A DNA stretch of 64,000 bases, from the NCBI GenBank assembly GCA_963811225.1, contig CAWEQO010000007.1:124001-188000 (forward strand), in the 5' to 3' direction. A program made the translations under genes and the position numbers. This DNA comes from CAWEQO01 sp963811225 (lineage in GTDB: Bacteria > Chloroflexota > Anaerolineae > Anaerolineales > Anaerolineaceae). Below, piece by piece: positions 53,132 to 62,459 of this stretch. Positions within the stretch are counted from its first letter, which is position 1. Each line of letters starts with the position of its first letter. Below the pieces are notes generated by a model that saw only the letters and a list, made by a program, of their open reading frames with translations, searched no databases and was not told the origin of the DNA.

Positions 53132-54577
53132 CTAGAACAAGGTTGCGGCCAGCGTGGCCCAGTTGAACAGCGGCGCGATCACAAACCCGAGCGCTACGAT
53201 GCCCACTCCACACAACGCAAGGGCCAGCCGCCAGGAAAAAGCTGTTATAACCGGCTCGTTCTCCTGGTCGGAGGGATACAGGTACACCCACTTGAGCACG
53301 ACCAGGTAGTAGTATAGGGCCAGCAGCGAGTTGAGCACGCCGACCACCGCCAGCCAGACCATGCCCGCCTGCACCGCTGCGCCAAACACCAGCACCTTGG
53401 CGATAAACCCGGCAAAAGGCGGGACGCCGCCCAGCGACAACATGGCCGCCAGCATTAACAGGGCCAGGACCGGCGAGCGGCGGTTGAGCCCGGCCAAGGC
53501 GCTCAGATCGCTGGAGCCATTATTGCGCTCCACCACCAGGGCTATCCCAAAAGCTGCGATATTGGTGAACAGATAGGCCATCAAGTAGTAGATGGCTCCG
53601 CTGATGCCGAGCGAATTACCGGCGGACACGCCGATCAGGACGTACCCGGCCTGGGCAATCGAGGAATACGCCAGCAGGCGCTTCAGGTTGGTCTGCGAGA
53701 GCGCCAGGATGTTGCCGATGAGCATGCTGAGCACGGCCAGGATGGCGATCACCAGCGACCAGATCCACGCCAGGTCGGGGAAGACCACCGTGAACACCCG
53801 CAGCAGCACGGCAAACCCGGCCGCCTTCGAGGCGGTCGAGAGGAAGCCCGAGACTGGGGTGGGCGCGCCCTGGTACACGTCCGGCGCCCAGAAGTGGAAC
53901 GGCGCTGAGGATACCTTGAAGCCAAAGCCGACCAGCGCCAACAGCAGCGAGCCCAGCGCGGCCGCGATGGAGACCTGCCCGACGCGCAAGCCGTTCGCCA
54001 GGGCGTACAGGTTGGTCTCGCCGGTGAAGCCATACAGCAGCGAGAAACCGTACAGCATGACTGCCGAGGTCATGGCGGCGAACAGGAAATACTTGATGCC
54101 CGCCTCGACGGAGCGTTCGTCGCGGGTGTTGAATCCGACCATCACGAACAGCGGGATGGTGGTGGTCTCGATTGCCAGGTAGAGCAGGATCAGGTCGGTG
54201 GCCGAGGCCATCAGCACCATGCCCAGCGTGCTGACGATCAGCATCACATAGAACTCGCCGTGCAGGCACAGGCTTTCGTTCTCCATGGCCAGCAGAGCCG
54301 TCATGCCCGCCCCCGCCAGGAACAACATGCGGAACACGAAACCGATCTGATCCAGGCGCAGCATGCCGCCGAAAACCAGCGCCGGATCGGGACCGGGTCG
54401 CGAAAAGAGCAAACTGACAACGCCGATCAGCAGCATACCGCCGGCAGTGAACCAACCCAGATTGCGGCAGCGCCGGTCGCGCCAGACCAGGTCGAGAGTC
54501 AAAATCACCGCCGCCAGGACCACCAGGCCGATCTCGGGCAAAATCGCAAGAAGCATGGAACTCGCACCTCCAACCAT
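53132..54577 (-). CDS. nuoN: NADH-quinone oxidoreductase subunit N
   Basis: A 481-residue antiporter-like subunit of the complex I membrane arm with about 14 hydrophobic segments. The key TM7-8 region is GFGFKVSSAPFHFWAPDVYQGAPTPVSGFLSTASKAAG, with both Lys present. The start is 1 nt after the stop of the upstream NuoM-like gene. Confidence 0.93.
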   Translation of the reverse strand: MVGGASSMLLAILPEIGLVVLAAVILTLDLVWRDRRCRNLGWFTAGGMLLIGVVSLLFSRPGPDPALVFGGMLRLDQIGFVFRMLFLAGAGMTALLAMENESLCLHGEFYVMLIVSTLGMVLMASATDLILLYLAIETTTIPLFVMVGFNTRDERSVEAGIKYFLFAAMTSAVMLYGFSLLYGFTGETNLYALANGLRVGQVSIAAALGSLLLALVGFGFKVSSAPFHFWAPDVYQGAPTPVSGFLSTASKAAGFAVLLRVFTVVFPDLAWIWSLVIAILAVLSMLIGNILALSQTNLKRLLAYSSIAQAGYVLIGVSAGNSLGISGAIYYLMAYLFTNIAAFGIALVVERNNGSSDLSALAGLNRRSPVLALLMLAAMLSLGGVPPFAGFIAKVLVFGAAVQAGMVWLAVVGVLNSLLALYYYLVVLKWVYLYPSDQENEPVITAFSWRLALALCGVGIVALGFVIAPLFNWATLAATLF

Positions 54578-54578
54578 G

Positions 54579-56051
54579 TCAGGAACCTCCCAAGATCGCC
54601 ATGATGTGGGTTACGCCCGATTGGATCAGCGGTGTCATCAGGGACGGGAACCAACCGATTGCAATCATCATGGTCGCCAGCAAGCCGATGACGATTTTAT
54701 CGCGCACGCTGACGTTCAGGGCCATATCCTCACAGCCCTCGGGCAGCTTGCCGAAGAACACCCGCCGCACGACCAGCAGGATGTAGGCTGCGGTGATCAA
54801 CACACCGGTCACGGCGATGATCGCCACCAGCGGGGCCACCTGCCAGGCTCCCATGAAGATGGGGAACTCGGCAATGAAGCCCGAGAAGCCCGGCATACCC
54901 ATCGACACCATGCCGGCGATGATGAAGCCTACCGCCGCCCAGGGCATCTTACGGAACAGGCCGCCCAGCTTGGCAATGTCGCGGGTGTGCATGCGGTCGT
55001 AGACCATGCCGACCACGGCGAAGAAGAGCGCCGTCATGATGCCGTGCGAGAACATTTGCAGGCCCGCACCCATCAAGCCGCGTGGGGTGAGGGTGGCGAA
55101 GCCGATCATCACCAGGCCCATGTGCGAGACGGAGGAGAAGCCGATCACGTACTTGAAATCGGTCTGGATCAGGGCGATCAGCGCGCCGTAGACCACATTG
55201 ATGGTCGCCAGGGCCAGGATCAGCGGCGCCCAGTAGTGAGCCCCTTGCGGCAGCAGCATGATCGCTACACGCAGAGCGGCGAATGCGCCTACTTTCATCT
55301 CCACGCCTGCCAGCAGCATCGAAACCGCCGTCGGCGCGGCCACGTGACCGTCCGGCGCCCAAGAGTGGAACGGGAAGATGCCGCCCAGCACGGCGAAGCC
55401 CAGGAACACGAACGGGAACCATAGGCGTTGGAAGCTCACGGCAAAGCCGGCTTTCTCCAGCGCGATCATGTCGAAGGTGTGCAGCCCCGAGCCGAAGTAG
55501 ATCGCGAGGGCCCCCACCAGGGCCACCAGCGACCCGGCGAACAGGTACAGGGTCAGCTTCATCGCGCCATACTCGCGCGTGGCCGGGTAGCCCCACAGCA
55601 CGATCATCAGGTACTTAGGGAAGACCGCCAGCTCGAAGAAGAAGAACAGCTGGAACAGGTCGAGCGAGACGAACACCCCGAGCACGCTGGTGGCAAGGAT
55701 CATCAGGAAGCTGAAGAACTCGCGCGGCCGGTCAGACACGTTCCAAGAGACCATCACGCCGCTGAACACCACCACGCCCGCCAGCAGCACCAGCGGTGCG
55801 CTGATGCCGTCCAGGCCGACGAAATAGGAAATGCCCAAAGCCGGCACCCACGGCAGGCGCTCGACAAACTGATAGCCGCCTGCAGCCGGGTTATAGCCAA
55901 AGTAGACGAAGAAGGATAAAAGCAGCGTTGCAATCGCAGCCGCCAGCGCCACCCAGCGCGACCACATCTGGCGCTCCTTGGGCAAGATCAGGATGATCAG
56001 CCCGGCTGCCAGGGGTAGGAAGACGGTACTGCTAAGGATCGGAAATGTCAC
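54579..56051 (-). CDS. nuoM: NuoM-like antiporter subunit, second copy (divergent)
   Basis: A 490-residue NuoM homologue. TM5 carries Glu in FFFELAVFPKYLMIVLWG. The TM7 segment reads GFAVLGGIFPFHSWAPDGH, where the first copy and other NuoM have AVKVPIWPFH, so the conserved TM7 Lys is replaced by Leu. The TM8 Lys is kept in GVEMKVGAF. It is clearly not a recent duplicate. It may conduct protons by a changed path or act structurally. Confidence 0.85.
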   Translation of the reverse strand: MTFPILSSTVFLPLAAGLIILILPKERQMWSRWVALAAAIATLLLSFFVYFGYNPAAGGYQFVERLPWVPALGISYFVGLDGISAPLVLLAGVVVFSGVMVSWNVSDRPREFFSFLMILATSVLGVFVSLDLFQLFFFFELAVFPKYLMIVLWGYPATREYGAMKLTLYLFAGSLVALVGALAIYFGSGLHTFDMIALEKAGFAVSFQRLWFPFVFLGFAVLGGIFPFHSWAPDGHVAAPTAVSMLLAGVEMKVGAFAALRVAIMLLPQGAHYWAPLILALATINVVYGALIALIQTDFKYVIGFSSVSHMGLVMIGFATLTPRGLMGAGLQMFSHGIMTALFFAVVGMVYDRMHTRDIAKLGGLFRKMPWAAVGFIIAGMVSMGMPGFSGFIAEFPIFMGAWQVAPLVAIIAVTGVLITAAYILLVVRRVFFGKLPEGCEDMALNVSVRDKIVIGLLATMMIAIGWFPSLMTPLIQSGVTHIMAILGGS

Positions 56052-56061
56052 ACGGCACCTC

Positions 56062-57576
56062 TTAGAACCAGGCCATCACGGCGCGGTTGATGATATTCAG
56101 GATCCAGGCCGGCCAGATGCCAATCGCCAGCATCAGCGCCATCAGCGGCGCGATCACCACCAGTTCACGGGCGCTCATGGCGGGTAATAACCCGGTCCAA
56201 TGCGTGTTGAGCGGCCCATACAGCACCTTCTTGAGCGCCTTCAATATGAACGCGCCGGTGAAGAACAGGCCGATCATGCTAATGGCGGTGGCCAGGGTGA
56301 ACACCGGCCAGACGCCGCGCACCACGAGGAACTCGGGGATGAAACCGGCCAACCCGGGCAGCCCCAGCGAAGCCATGGCCGTGAACAGCAAGATGCTGCC
56401 ATAACCGGGCAGCAAGGTCCACAGGCCGCCGTAGTCGTTGAGATTGCGGGTGTGGGTGCGCTCATAGATCACGCCCACCAGGAAGAACATGCCAGACGCC
56501 GAGAGCCCATGCGCCACCATTTGCAGCACGGCCCCATTGACGGCGATCACGGCGTTCTGCGTCCCGGCAGCCCAGGCGGCCGCGGCGATGCCGAGCACCA
56601 CGAAGCCCATGTGGTTGATCGAGGAATATGCCACCAGGCGCTTGAAGTCGGTTTGGGCGAATGCGCTCAATGCGCCGAACACAATCGCCAGTGTACCCAG
56701 CGCCGCCAGCCAGCCGGCGTAGGCGTGCGATTCAAGCGGGTAGAGCGGCAGCACCAGACGCAGGAAGCCATAAGCGCCGAGCTTGAGCAGCACGCCCGCC
56801 AGGATCATCGACCCGGCGGTGGGCGCCTCGGTATGGGCATCCGGCAGCCAGGTGTGGAACGGCCAGATCGGCACCTTGACTGCGAAGGCGATCACAAAGG
56901 CCCAGAAGGCCACCGCCTTGACGGTCGCCACCGGCAGGCCGAACAGGGATGTGGCTTGCAGGGTGGGCCAGCGCTGCAGCAGGACCGGCAGGTCGAACGT
57001 GCCCGAAACCAGCCCGATCACCTGGATCGCCAGCAGCAGCCCGAGCGAGCCGCCCATGGTGTACAGGATGAACTTGAGCGAGGCGTAGTTGCGGTTCGCA
57101 CCGCCCCATTGATTGATCAGGAAGTACATCGGCACCAGCCCGACCTCCCAGAACACGAAGAACAGCAGCAGGTCGAGCGATAGGAACACGCCCAACATGC
57201 CAGTCTCGAGCAGCAGGAACAGGATCAGGTAGGCTTTCAGACGCTCGCCGATGCTGAAGGACGCCAGCAGCGCCAGCGGCGTGAGCAGCGTGGTCAGCAG
57301 CACCATGGTCAGCGAGATACCGTCGATGCCCAGATGGTAGGTGGCGTCGATGGCGCCGTACCAGCCGGCCTGCTCTTGCAGTTGGAAGCCTGCGGCGGAC
57401 GGATCGAAGCGCGCCCAGGCCGCCAGCGAGAGGGCGAATGGGATTAGACTGATCCCCAGCGCGGCCCAATGCAGCCAGCGGGTGCGCCCGGCAGGCAGCA
57501 GCAAGAGCAGCGCCGCCCCGGCTGTGGGGACGAACAGGATCAACGTCAACAGGTGGCTTGCCAGAAATTCCATCAA
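56062..57576 (-). CDS. nuoM: NADH-quinone oxidoreductase subunit M, canonical copy
   Basis: A 504-residue membrane-arm pump subunit. GIDGISLTMVLLTTLLTPL, Glu in FFVFWEVGLVPMYF, Lys in AFAVKVPIWPFHTWLPDAH and Lys in GVLLKLGAYGFLR are all as expected. It is 16 bp downstream of nuoL and 10 bp upstream of the second NuoM-like gene. Confidence 0.94.
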   Translation of the reverse strand: MMEFLASHLLTLILFVPTAGAALLLLLPAGRTRWLHWAALGISLIPFALSLAAWARFDPSAAGFQLQEQAGWYGAIDATYHLGIDGISLTMVLLTTLLTPLALLASFSIGERLKAYLILFLLLETGMLGVFLSLDLLLFFVFWEVGLVPMYFLINQWGGANRNYASLKFILYTMGGSLGLLLAIQVIGLVSGTFDLPVLLQRWPTLQATSLFGLPVATVKAVAFWAFVIAFAVKVPIWPFHTWLPDAHTEAPTAGSMILAGVLLKLGAYGFLRLVLPLYPLESHAYAGWLAALGTLAIVFGALSAFAQTDFKRLVAYSSINHMGFVVLGIAAAAWAAGTQNAVIAVNGAVLQMVAHGLSASGMFFLVGVIYERTHTRNLNDYGGLWTLLPGYGSILLFTAMASLGLPGLAGFIPEFLVVRGVWPVFTLATAISMIGLFFTGAFILKALKKVLYGPLNTHWTGLLPAMSARELVVIAPLMALMLAIGIWPAWILNIINRAVMAWF

Positions 57577-57592
57577 TTTCCTCGGAGAAAGA

Positions 57593-59767
57593 TTATGCCA
57601 GGTAGATGTAATAGATAAGTGCGCCCAGGAACACCAGCACGCTGATGGCGATCACCATGTACTGCTGCACCCGCCCGGTCTGGGCCCGGTGCAGGTCGGC
57701 GCCGAGCTCGCGGGCGCCGTCACCCAAGGCGTTCCCTGCGCCGTTGATCAGCGGAACATCGATCACGAAGCGCAGGAAGCGCCCCGACAGCAGACCCACC
57801 CGCCCGATGGCGTGCAGGATGCCGTCCAGGATGCGCTGGTCGATCAGGCGGTACGAGACCGCTGCGGCGAACCATTCAGACGGGACCACAAAGAGGGTGT
57901 GGTAGATTTGATCGAAGTAGAACTTATCCTTCATCCAGGTGTACAGCGGGCCGAGCGGTCGGCGCAGCGGGTCGGGCGCGCCGACCTGGACGCGCCGGTA
58001 GGTCCACCAGCCCAGGAACAGCCCGCCCAGCGACACCACGATCGAGGTCAGCAGCGGGATGCGGCTGGGAGCCATCAGCGGTTCGTGCTTGGGCACCATG
58101 CTGCCGACGAAGGTCTCCATCCAGTTGGGTACCAGATTGCCGAGCACCGGGAAGTTGTGCGGGATGCCCACCCATCCGGCGGTAATGGCGAAGAAAGCCA
58201 GCACCACCAGCGGGTACACCATGGTTGGGCGAGACTCGCCGGCCTGTTCGGCGGACGGTGTGCGCGGCCTGCCCAGAAAGGTCAGGGTGATCTGGCGGGC
58301 GGTGTAGAAGGCGGTCAGCAGGGCCGCCAGCGCCAGGGCGATGAACACGATCAGATACCCGCCGTCGAAAGCGCCGGCCAGGATCTCGTCTTTCGACCAG
58401 AAACCGGCGGTCAGCAGCGGGAAGCCCGAAAGCGCCAGCCCACCGATCAGGAAGGTGGCAAAGGTCAGCGGCATCTTCTTGCGCAGCCCACCCATATTGG
58501 TCATGTCTTGCGGGTCCAGGTTTTGCCCGGAGTGCAGCGAGCCATGCTCCATGCCATGGATGACCGAGCCCGAAGCCAGGAACAGCAGCGCCTTGAAGAA
58601 GGCGTGCGTCAGCAGGTGGAAGCTGGCCGCGACGTACGCGCCGACGCCCAGCGCCGCTATCATATATCCCAGCTGCGAGATGGTCGAGTAGGCCAGCACG
58701 CGCTTGATATCGTTCTGCGCCACGGCGATCACCGCCGCGAACAGGGCCGTGAACGCCCCGATGGCCGCCATGGCGAACAGCGGCGGCGTGAGCGGCATGT
58801 CCGGCAGCCAACCGGCCGACATCAACGGGTAGAAGCGGATGGCCAGGTACACGCCGGCTGAGACCATCGTGGCGGCGTGGATCATGGCTGAAACCGGGGT
58901 GGGGCCTTCCATGGCGTCCGGCAGCCAGACGTGCAGCGGGAACTGGGCCGCCTTGCCGACCGTGCCGGCGAAGATCAGCAGGCCGATCAACCCGGCCCAC
59001 GACAGTCCAAACACAGGCGAGACCGAGGAGGCCAGCTGCGCGAGCACGGCCGGGTTGGCGAGGATCTCGCGGAAGTTTAATGTGCCGGTCAGCGAATACA
59101 GCGCGGCCATGCCCAGCAGCATGAACATGTCGCCGATGCGGGTGACCAGGAAGGCCTTGATGGCTGCGTCGCGGGCCGAGGGCCTGGCGTACCAGAAGCC
59201 GATCAGCAGGTACGAGCACAGGCCCATAATCTCCCAGGCCACGTACAGCACCAGCAGGTTGTCGGTGACCACCAGGGTGAACATGGCGAAGGCGAACAGC
59301 GAGATGAAGGCAAAGAAGCGGGAGTACAACGGCTCGACCGAGGGAACGCGATGCTTGTGACCGTGCTCTTTGACGGTTGCGCCCTCCGGCGGCAGCCCAC
59401 GCTGGTCATGCGCGCCCACCGGCTGCCCATAGTTGTGGTAGCCGATGCTGTAGATAAAGATCATCAGCACCGTCCAGGCCACGAAAAACAGCACCACCGC
59501 GGTTAGCGGATCGACCTGCACCCCAATGCGGAACCATCCATCGCCAATTGGGAACCAGTTGATCGAGGCCAGCAGCGGATTTTCGTTCAGATTGGGGATG
59601 GAAATGACCCGCAAGAAGATGACCATGCTCGCCAGCCAGGACAGACCGGCCCCGGCCAGCGCCAGCCAGTGGCTCAGGGAGCGGGAGCGGAAGGCAAACA
59701 GCGCAATCAGCGCAAACGCCAGCAAGGGCGGTAAGGGGATGATCCAGACAAGTGATTGAAGTGCCAT
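57593..59767 (-). CDS. nuoL: NADH-quinone oxidoreductase subunit L
   Basis: A 724-residue distal pump subunit with a C-terminal lateral helix. Core motifs: AWEIMGLCSYLLIGFW (TM5 Glu), FAGTVGKAAQFPLHVWLPDAMEGPTPVSAMIHAATMV (TM7-8 Lys). It is longer than many NuoL, partly from a His-rich loop (VKEHGHKHRVPS) near residue 130 and a long C-terminal region. Confidence 0.94.
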   Translation of the reverse strand: MALQSLVWIIPLPPLLAFALIALFAFRSRSLSHWLALAGAGLSWLASMVIFLRVISIPNLNENPLLASINWFPIGDGWFRIGVQVDPLTAVVLFFVAWTVLMIFIYSIGYHNYGQPVGAHDQRGLPPEGATVKEHGHKHRVPSVEPLYSRFFAFISLFAFAMFTLVVTDNLLVLYVAWEIMGLCSYLLIGFWYARPSARDAAIKAFLVTRIGDMFMLLGMAALYSLTGTLNFREILANPAVLAQLASSVSPVFGLSWAGLIGLLIFAGTVGKAAQFPLHVWLPDAMEGPTPVSAMIHAATMVSAGVYLAIRFYPLMSAGWLPDMPLTPPLFAMAAIGAFTALFAAVIAVAQNDIKRVLAYSTISQLGYMIAALGVGAYVAASFHLLTHAFFKALLFLASGSVIHGMEHGSLHSGQNLDPQDMTNMGGLRKKMPLTFATFLIGGLALSGFPLLTAGFWSKDEILAGAFDGGYLIVFIALALAALLTAFYTARQITLTFLGRPRTPSAEQAGESRPTMVYPLVVLAFFAITAGWVGIPHNFPVLGNLVPNWMETFVGSMVPKHEPLMAPSRIPLLTSIVVSLGGLFLGWWTYRRVQVGAPDPLRRPLGPLYTWMKDKFYFDQIYHTLFVVPSEWFAAAVSYRLIDQRILDGILHAIGRVGLLSGRFLRFVIDVPLINGAGNALGDGARELGADLHRAQTGRVQQYMVIAISVLVFLGALIYYIYLA

Positions 59768-59787
59768 ATTGCTCTCAGTTCTCCCGT

Positions 59788-60096
59788 CTACCCTTGAAGT
59801 GTGTCCATCTCATCGGCAACCACCGTGCGGCGGCGGCGGTAAGCGGAAATGATCAGCGCCAGGCCGACTGCCGTCTCGGCTGCGGCTGTGGCGAAGACGA
59901 TGGCAACGAAGGCCAGCCCGTTCAGCCGGGGCGCGTGCAGGTAGCTCCAGAAGGTCAGCAGGTTGAGGATGGTGGCGTTCAGCATCAGCTCGATGCCCAT
60001 CAGCACGCCGATGGCGTTCTTGCGGGCCAGGACGCCGAACAGCCCCACGCAAAACAGCGCCGCCGAGAAGACCAGGAACCAGTACATGGGGATCAT
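59788..60096 (-). CDS. nuoK: NADH-quinone oxidoreductase subunit K
   Basis: A 102-residue, three-helix subunit with the conserved Glu residues in MGIELMLNATILNL and AAAETAVGLAL that relay protons toward the pumps. It overlaps nuoJ by 4 bp. Confidence 0.95.
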   Translation of the reverse strand: MIPMYWFLVFSAALFCVGLFGVLARKNAIGVLMGIELMLNATILNLLTFWSYLHAPRLNGLAFVAIVFATAAAETAVGLALIISAYRRRRTVVADEMDTLQG

Positions 60097-60617
60097 GAGC
60101 GGCCCTCCTTCCTTTGTCCGGCGATGTAGATCGCCCCGACCATGGCCGCCAGCAGCAGCACCGAGGCCACCTCGAACGGGATCAGGTAACCCGCCGGGTC
60201 GACCAGAGCCTTGCCCAGGGCAGCGATATCCTCACCGCCGCCGGAACCGGCCACCCGCTCGATGACGCCGAAGCCGCTCCAGGTGCTCAGCGCGTAGACC
60301 ATGCCCGCCAGCAGCGCCGCCGAGACCAGCGCCGCACTCCACCAGCCACGGTTGGCCGAGGGCGTGCGGTCCTGGGCTGCGTTGCGGGTCAGCATCACGC
60401 CAACGATGATCAGGATCGCGATCGCGCCGATGTAGACCAGCAGCTGCACCACCACGAAGAAGCGCGCTTCCAGCAGCGCGAACAGGATCGCCATGCCCAT
60501 CAGGGCTACCACCAGCCACAGGGCAGCGTGGATCATGTTGCGGGTGGAGACCACCCGCAAGGCCGAAAACATGGTCACGGCCGAAATGACCAGGAAGACG
60601 ATTTGCAGTGAGGTCAT
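60093..60617 (-). CDS. nuoJ: NADH-quinone oxidoreductase subunit J
   Basis: A 174-residue membrane subunit. MIHAALWLVVALMGMAILFALLEARFFVVVQLLVYIGAIAILIIVGVML covers the conserved TM2-3 region with the pi-bulge area. The ATG at 60617 overlaps the nuoH stop by 4 bp; longer frames upstream lie inside nuoH and are rejected. Confidence 0.93.
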   Translation of the reverse strand: MTSLQIVFLVISAVTMFSALRVVSTRNMIHAALWLVVALMGMAILFALLEARFFVVVQLLVYIGAIAILIIVGVMLTRNAAQDRTPSANRGWWSAALVSAALLAGMVYALSTWSGFGVIERVAGSGGGEDIAALGKALVDPAGYLIPFEVASVLLLAAMVGAIYIAGQRKEGRS

Positions 60618-61837
60618 GGCTGCGCTCCGGGTTCGGACTGCGGCGGGGTGTAGCGAGCCACCGGCCGTGGAATGGGGGCCACCACGGGGCGCGGGTTGCG
60701 TTTGGAGAACATGCGCATGAGCGCGTCGGTCGCCAGATAGACGAGGATGTTCGCCAGCAGGATTGCGCCAATCTTCAACAGGCTCCAGCCACCGGGGATG
60801 GCCTTGTCGATCAGGGCGGTCATCATCACCACCACCAGCGACAGTGGGGTAAGCAGCTTCCAGTTGAGGTCCATCATTTGGTCGATGCGGAAGCGGGGCA
60901 TGGCCGCCCGGATCAGGATGATCAGGAAGTACACCAGCGAAGTCTTGAGCACGTAATAAAGGAAGCCCAGGAAGGGCACCTGCGCCGCCAAGGGACCACG
61001 CCAACCGCCCAGAAAGAAGGTGGCGAACAGCAGTGAGATGGTGAAGGCGTGCAGGAAGTCGGCCACGTAGAACATACCAAACTTCAACCCGGAATATTCG
61101 ATGTTGAAGCCCGAGACCAGCTCGGACTCGGATTCGACCAGGTCGAACGGCGCCCGACCGACCTCGGCCACCTGCGAGATGAAAAAGATCAGGGCCGCCA
61201 GCGGGGCAATCAAGATGTATGGAACGTTCTGCGCCTGGACGATATCGTTCATGCCCATGGATCCGCTCAGCATGACCGGGATCAGCAGCGACACCACCAT
61301 CGGCACCTCGTAGGAGATCAGCTGGGCTACCGCTCGGAAGGCGGCCAACAGGGCATACTTATTGTTCGAGCCCCAGCCGGCCATCACAACTCCCATCTCG
61401 CCTAGAGAGCCGACCGCCACGATGTAGAGCACGGCGACACTCAGGTTGACACCGTACATGCTAATGGTAAATGGGATCACCGCCCAGACCATCAGCACCG
61501 CTGCCACCGAGACGATTGGGGCCAGGTTGAAGGGCACCAGGTCGGCGCCTTGGGGGGTGATGTGCTCTTTGGTGAAAATCTTGAGCATGTCGGCAAAGGT
61601 CTGGAAGATGCCGTAGGGGCCGATGCGGTTCGGTCCCAGGCGATCCTGCACCCGGCCGATGATCTTACGCTCCAGCCAGATCAAGAACACCACCAGCAGC
61701 ATCGCCAGCATGGCCAGGGTGAAAGCGCCAATGCCGTATAGGATCACCCGGATCAATCCATCCGAGAAGCCTATGTTTTGCATCAGCCCACCCAGCCAAT
61801 TCGCCAGGAAGTTGATCGGGTCGTTCCAAAAACTCAT
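60614..61837 (-). CDS. nuoH: NADH-quinone oxidoreductase subunit H
   Basis: A 407-residue subunit forming the quinone entry and linking to the peripheral arm. ERKIIGRVQDRLGPNRIGPYGIFQTFADMLKIFTKE, QLISYEVPM and EVGRAPFDLVESESELVSGFNIEYSG are all conserved. A Pro-rich C-terminal tail of about 35 residues is additional. The usual partners nuoB, C, D and I are absent beside it. Confidence 0.95.
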   Translation of the reverse strand: MSFWNDPINFLANWLGGLMQNIGFSDGLIRVILYGIGAFTLAMLAMLLVVFLIWLERKIIGRVQDRLGPNRIGPYGIFQTFADMLKIFTKEHITPQGADLVPFNLAPIVSVAAVLMVWAVIPFTISMYGVNLSVAVLYIVAVGSLGEMGVVMAGWGSNNKYALLAAFRAVAQLISYEVPMVVSLLIPVMLSGSMGMNDIVQAQNVPYILIAPLAALIFFISQVAEVGRAPFDLVESESELVSGFNIEYSGLKFGMFYVADFLHAFTISLLFATFFLGGWRGPLAAQVPFLGFLYYVLKTSLVYFLIILIRAAMPRFRIDQMMDLNWKLLTPLSLVVVMMTALIDKAIPGGWSLLKIGAILLANILVYLATDALMRMFSKRNPRPVVAPIPRPVARYTPPQSEPGAQP

Positions 61838-61872
61838 CTACATCTCCAGGTCGGTAATCTCACACGCTTCAC

Positions 61873-61905
61873 AAAATGGTTGTGCTGAGTCAGCACAACC
61901 ATTTT
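61873..61905. other. Perfect palindrome between nuoA and nuoH
   Basis: 16-bp arms (61873-61888, 61890-61905) around one central base. On the nuo transcript there is no long U-tract after it. It may be a processing or partial-termination site that changes the nuoA:nuoH ratio. Confidence 0.55.
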
Positions 61906-61920
61906 TGATTCGGACTATTC

Positions 61921-62277
61921 TCATGCCCACTCAAGTGAGCCTTTGCGCCAGGCATAGAGCAGCCCACCCAAAAGGATCAGGATGAACAGGATTGCCTCTG
62001 CAACTCCAAACAGGGTCAGCTGGTTATACGCCACCGCCCACGGATACAGGAAGATGGTCTCCACATCGAAGACGAGGAACACCAGGGCATACACGTAGTA
62101 CTGGGCTTTGAACTGCACCCAGGTTTCGCCCACGGTCTCGACGCCGCACTCGTAAGTTGAATTTTTAATGCTGTCCGGCTTTTTTGGTGAAAGGATGGCT
62201 GCGATGGCAATGGCAGCAGCCGGCAAGAAAAATGACACGGACATAAAAATGCCGATGTATAACCAGTCATTCAGCAT
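61921..62277 (-). CDS. nuoA: NADH-quinone oxidoreductase subunit A
   Basis: A 118-residue three-helix subunit. STYECGVETVG includes the conserved loop Cys and acidic residues, followed by FLVFDVETIFLYPWAVAY. GGAG lies before the ATG. It heads the membrane-arm cluster. A TAAAAT (62329-62334, minus) about 50 nt upstream is a possible -10. Confidence 0.95.
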   Translation of the reverse strand: MLNDWLYIGIFMSVSFFLPAAAIAIAAILSPKKPDSIKNSTYECGVETVGETWVQFKAQYYVYALVFLVFDVETIFLYPWAVAYNQLTLFGVAEAILFILILLGGLLYAWRKGSLEWA

Positions 62278-62373
62278 GATGCTTCTCCATATTGGTGTGA
62301 ACTGCGCTCTTAAGGTCTTGCGATGTACATTTTATCACAAATATACTAATCTAAAGAACTTTTGTCTGAATTT

Positions 62374-62459
62374 AAATGAACGAAAAAATGCTGTGGACGC
62401 AATCGAGGGGCCGGCTTACCGGCCCCTCGATTGCGTCCACAGCATTTTTTCGTTCATTT
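62374..62459. terminator. 41-bp perfect hairpin upstream of nuoA
   Basis: Arms 62374-62414 and 62419-62459 are exact reverse complements around CTTA. The right arm includes the stop codon and last bases of the upstream lipoprotein gene. It isolates nuoA from that gene, which runs in the same direction. Confidence 0.8.

Noticed and set aside
54363..55424. Long open frames opposite the nuo genes (also 57341-58861 plus and 57924-59219 minus)
   Set aside because: They lie fully inside nuoM and nuoL in other frames, have no recognisable domains, and are typical of GC-rich antisense or shifted frames.
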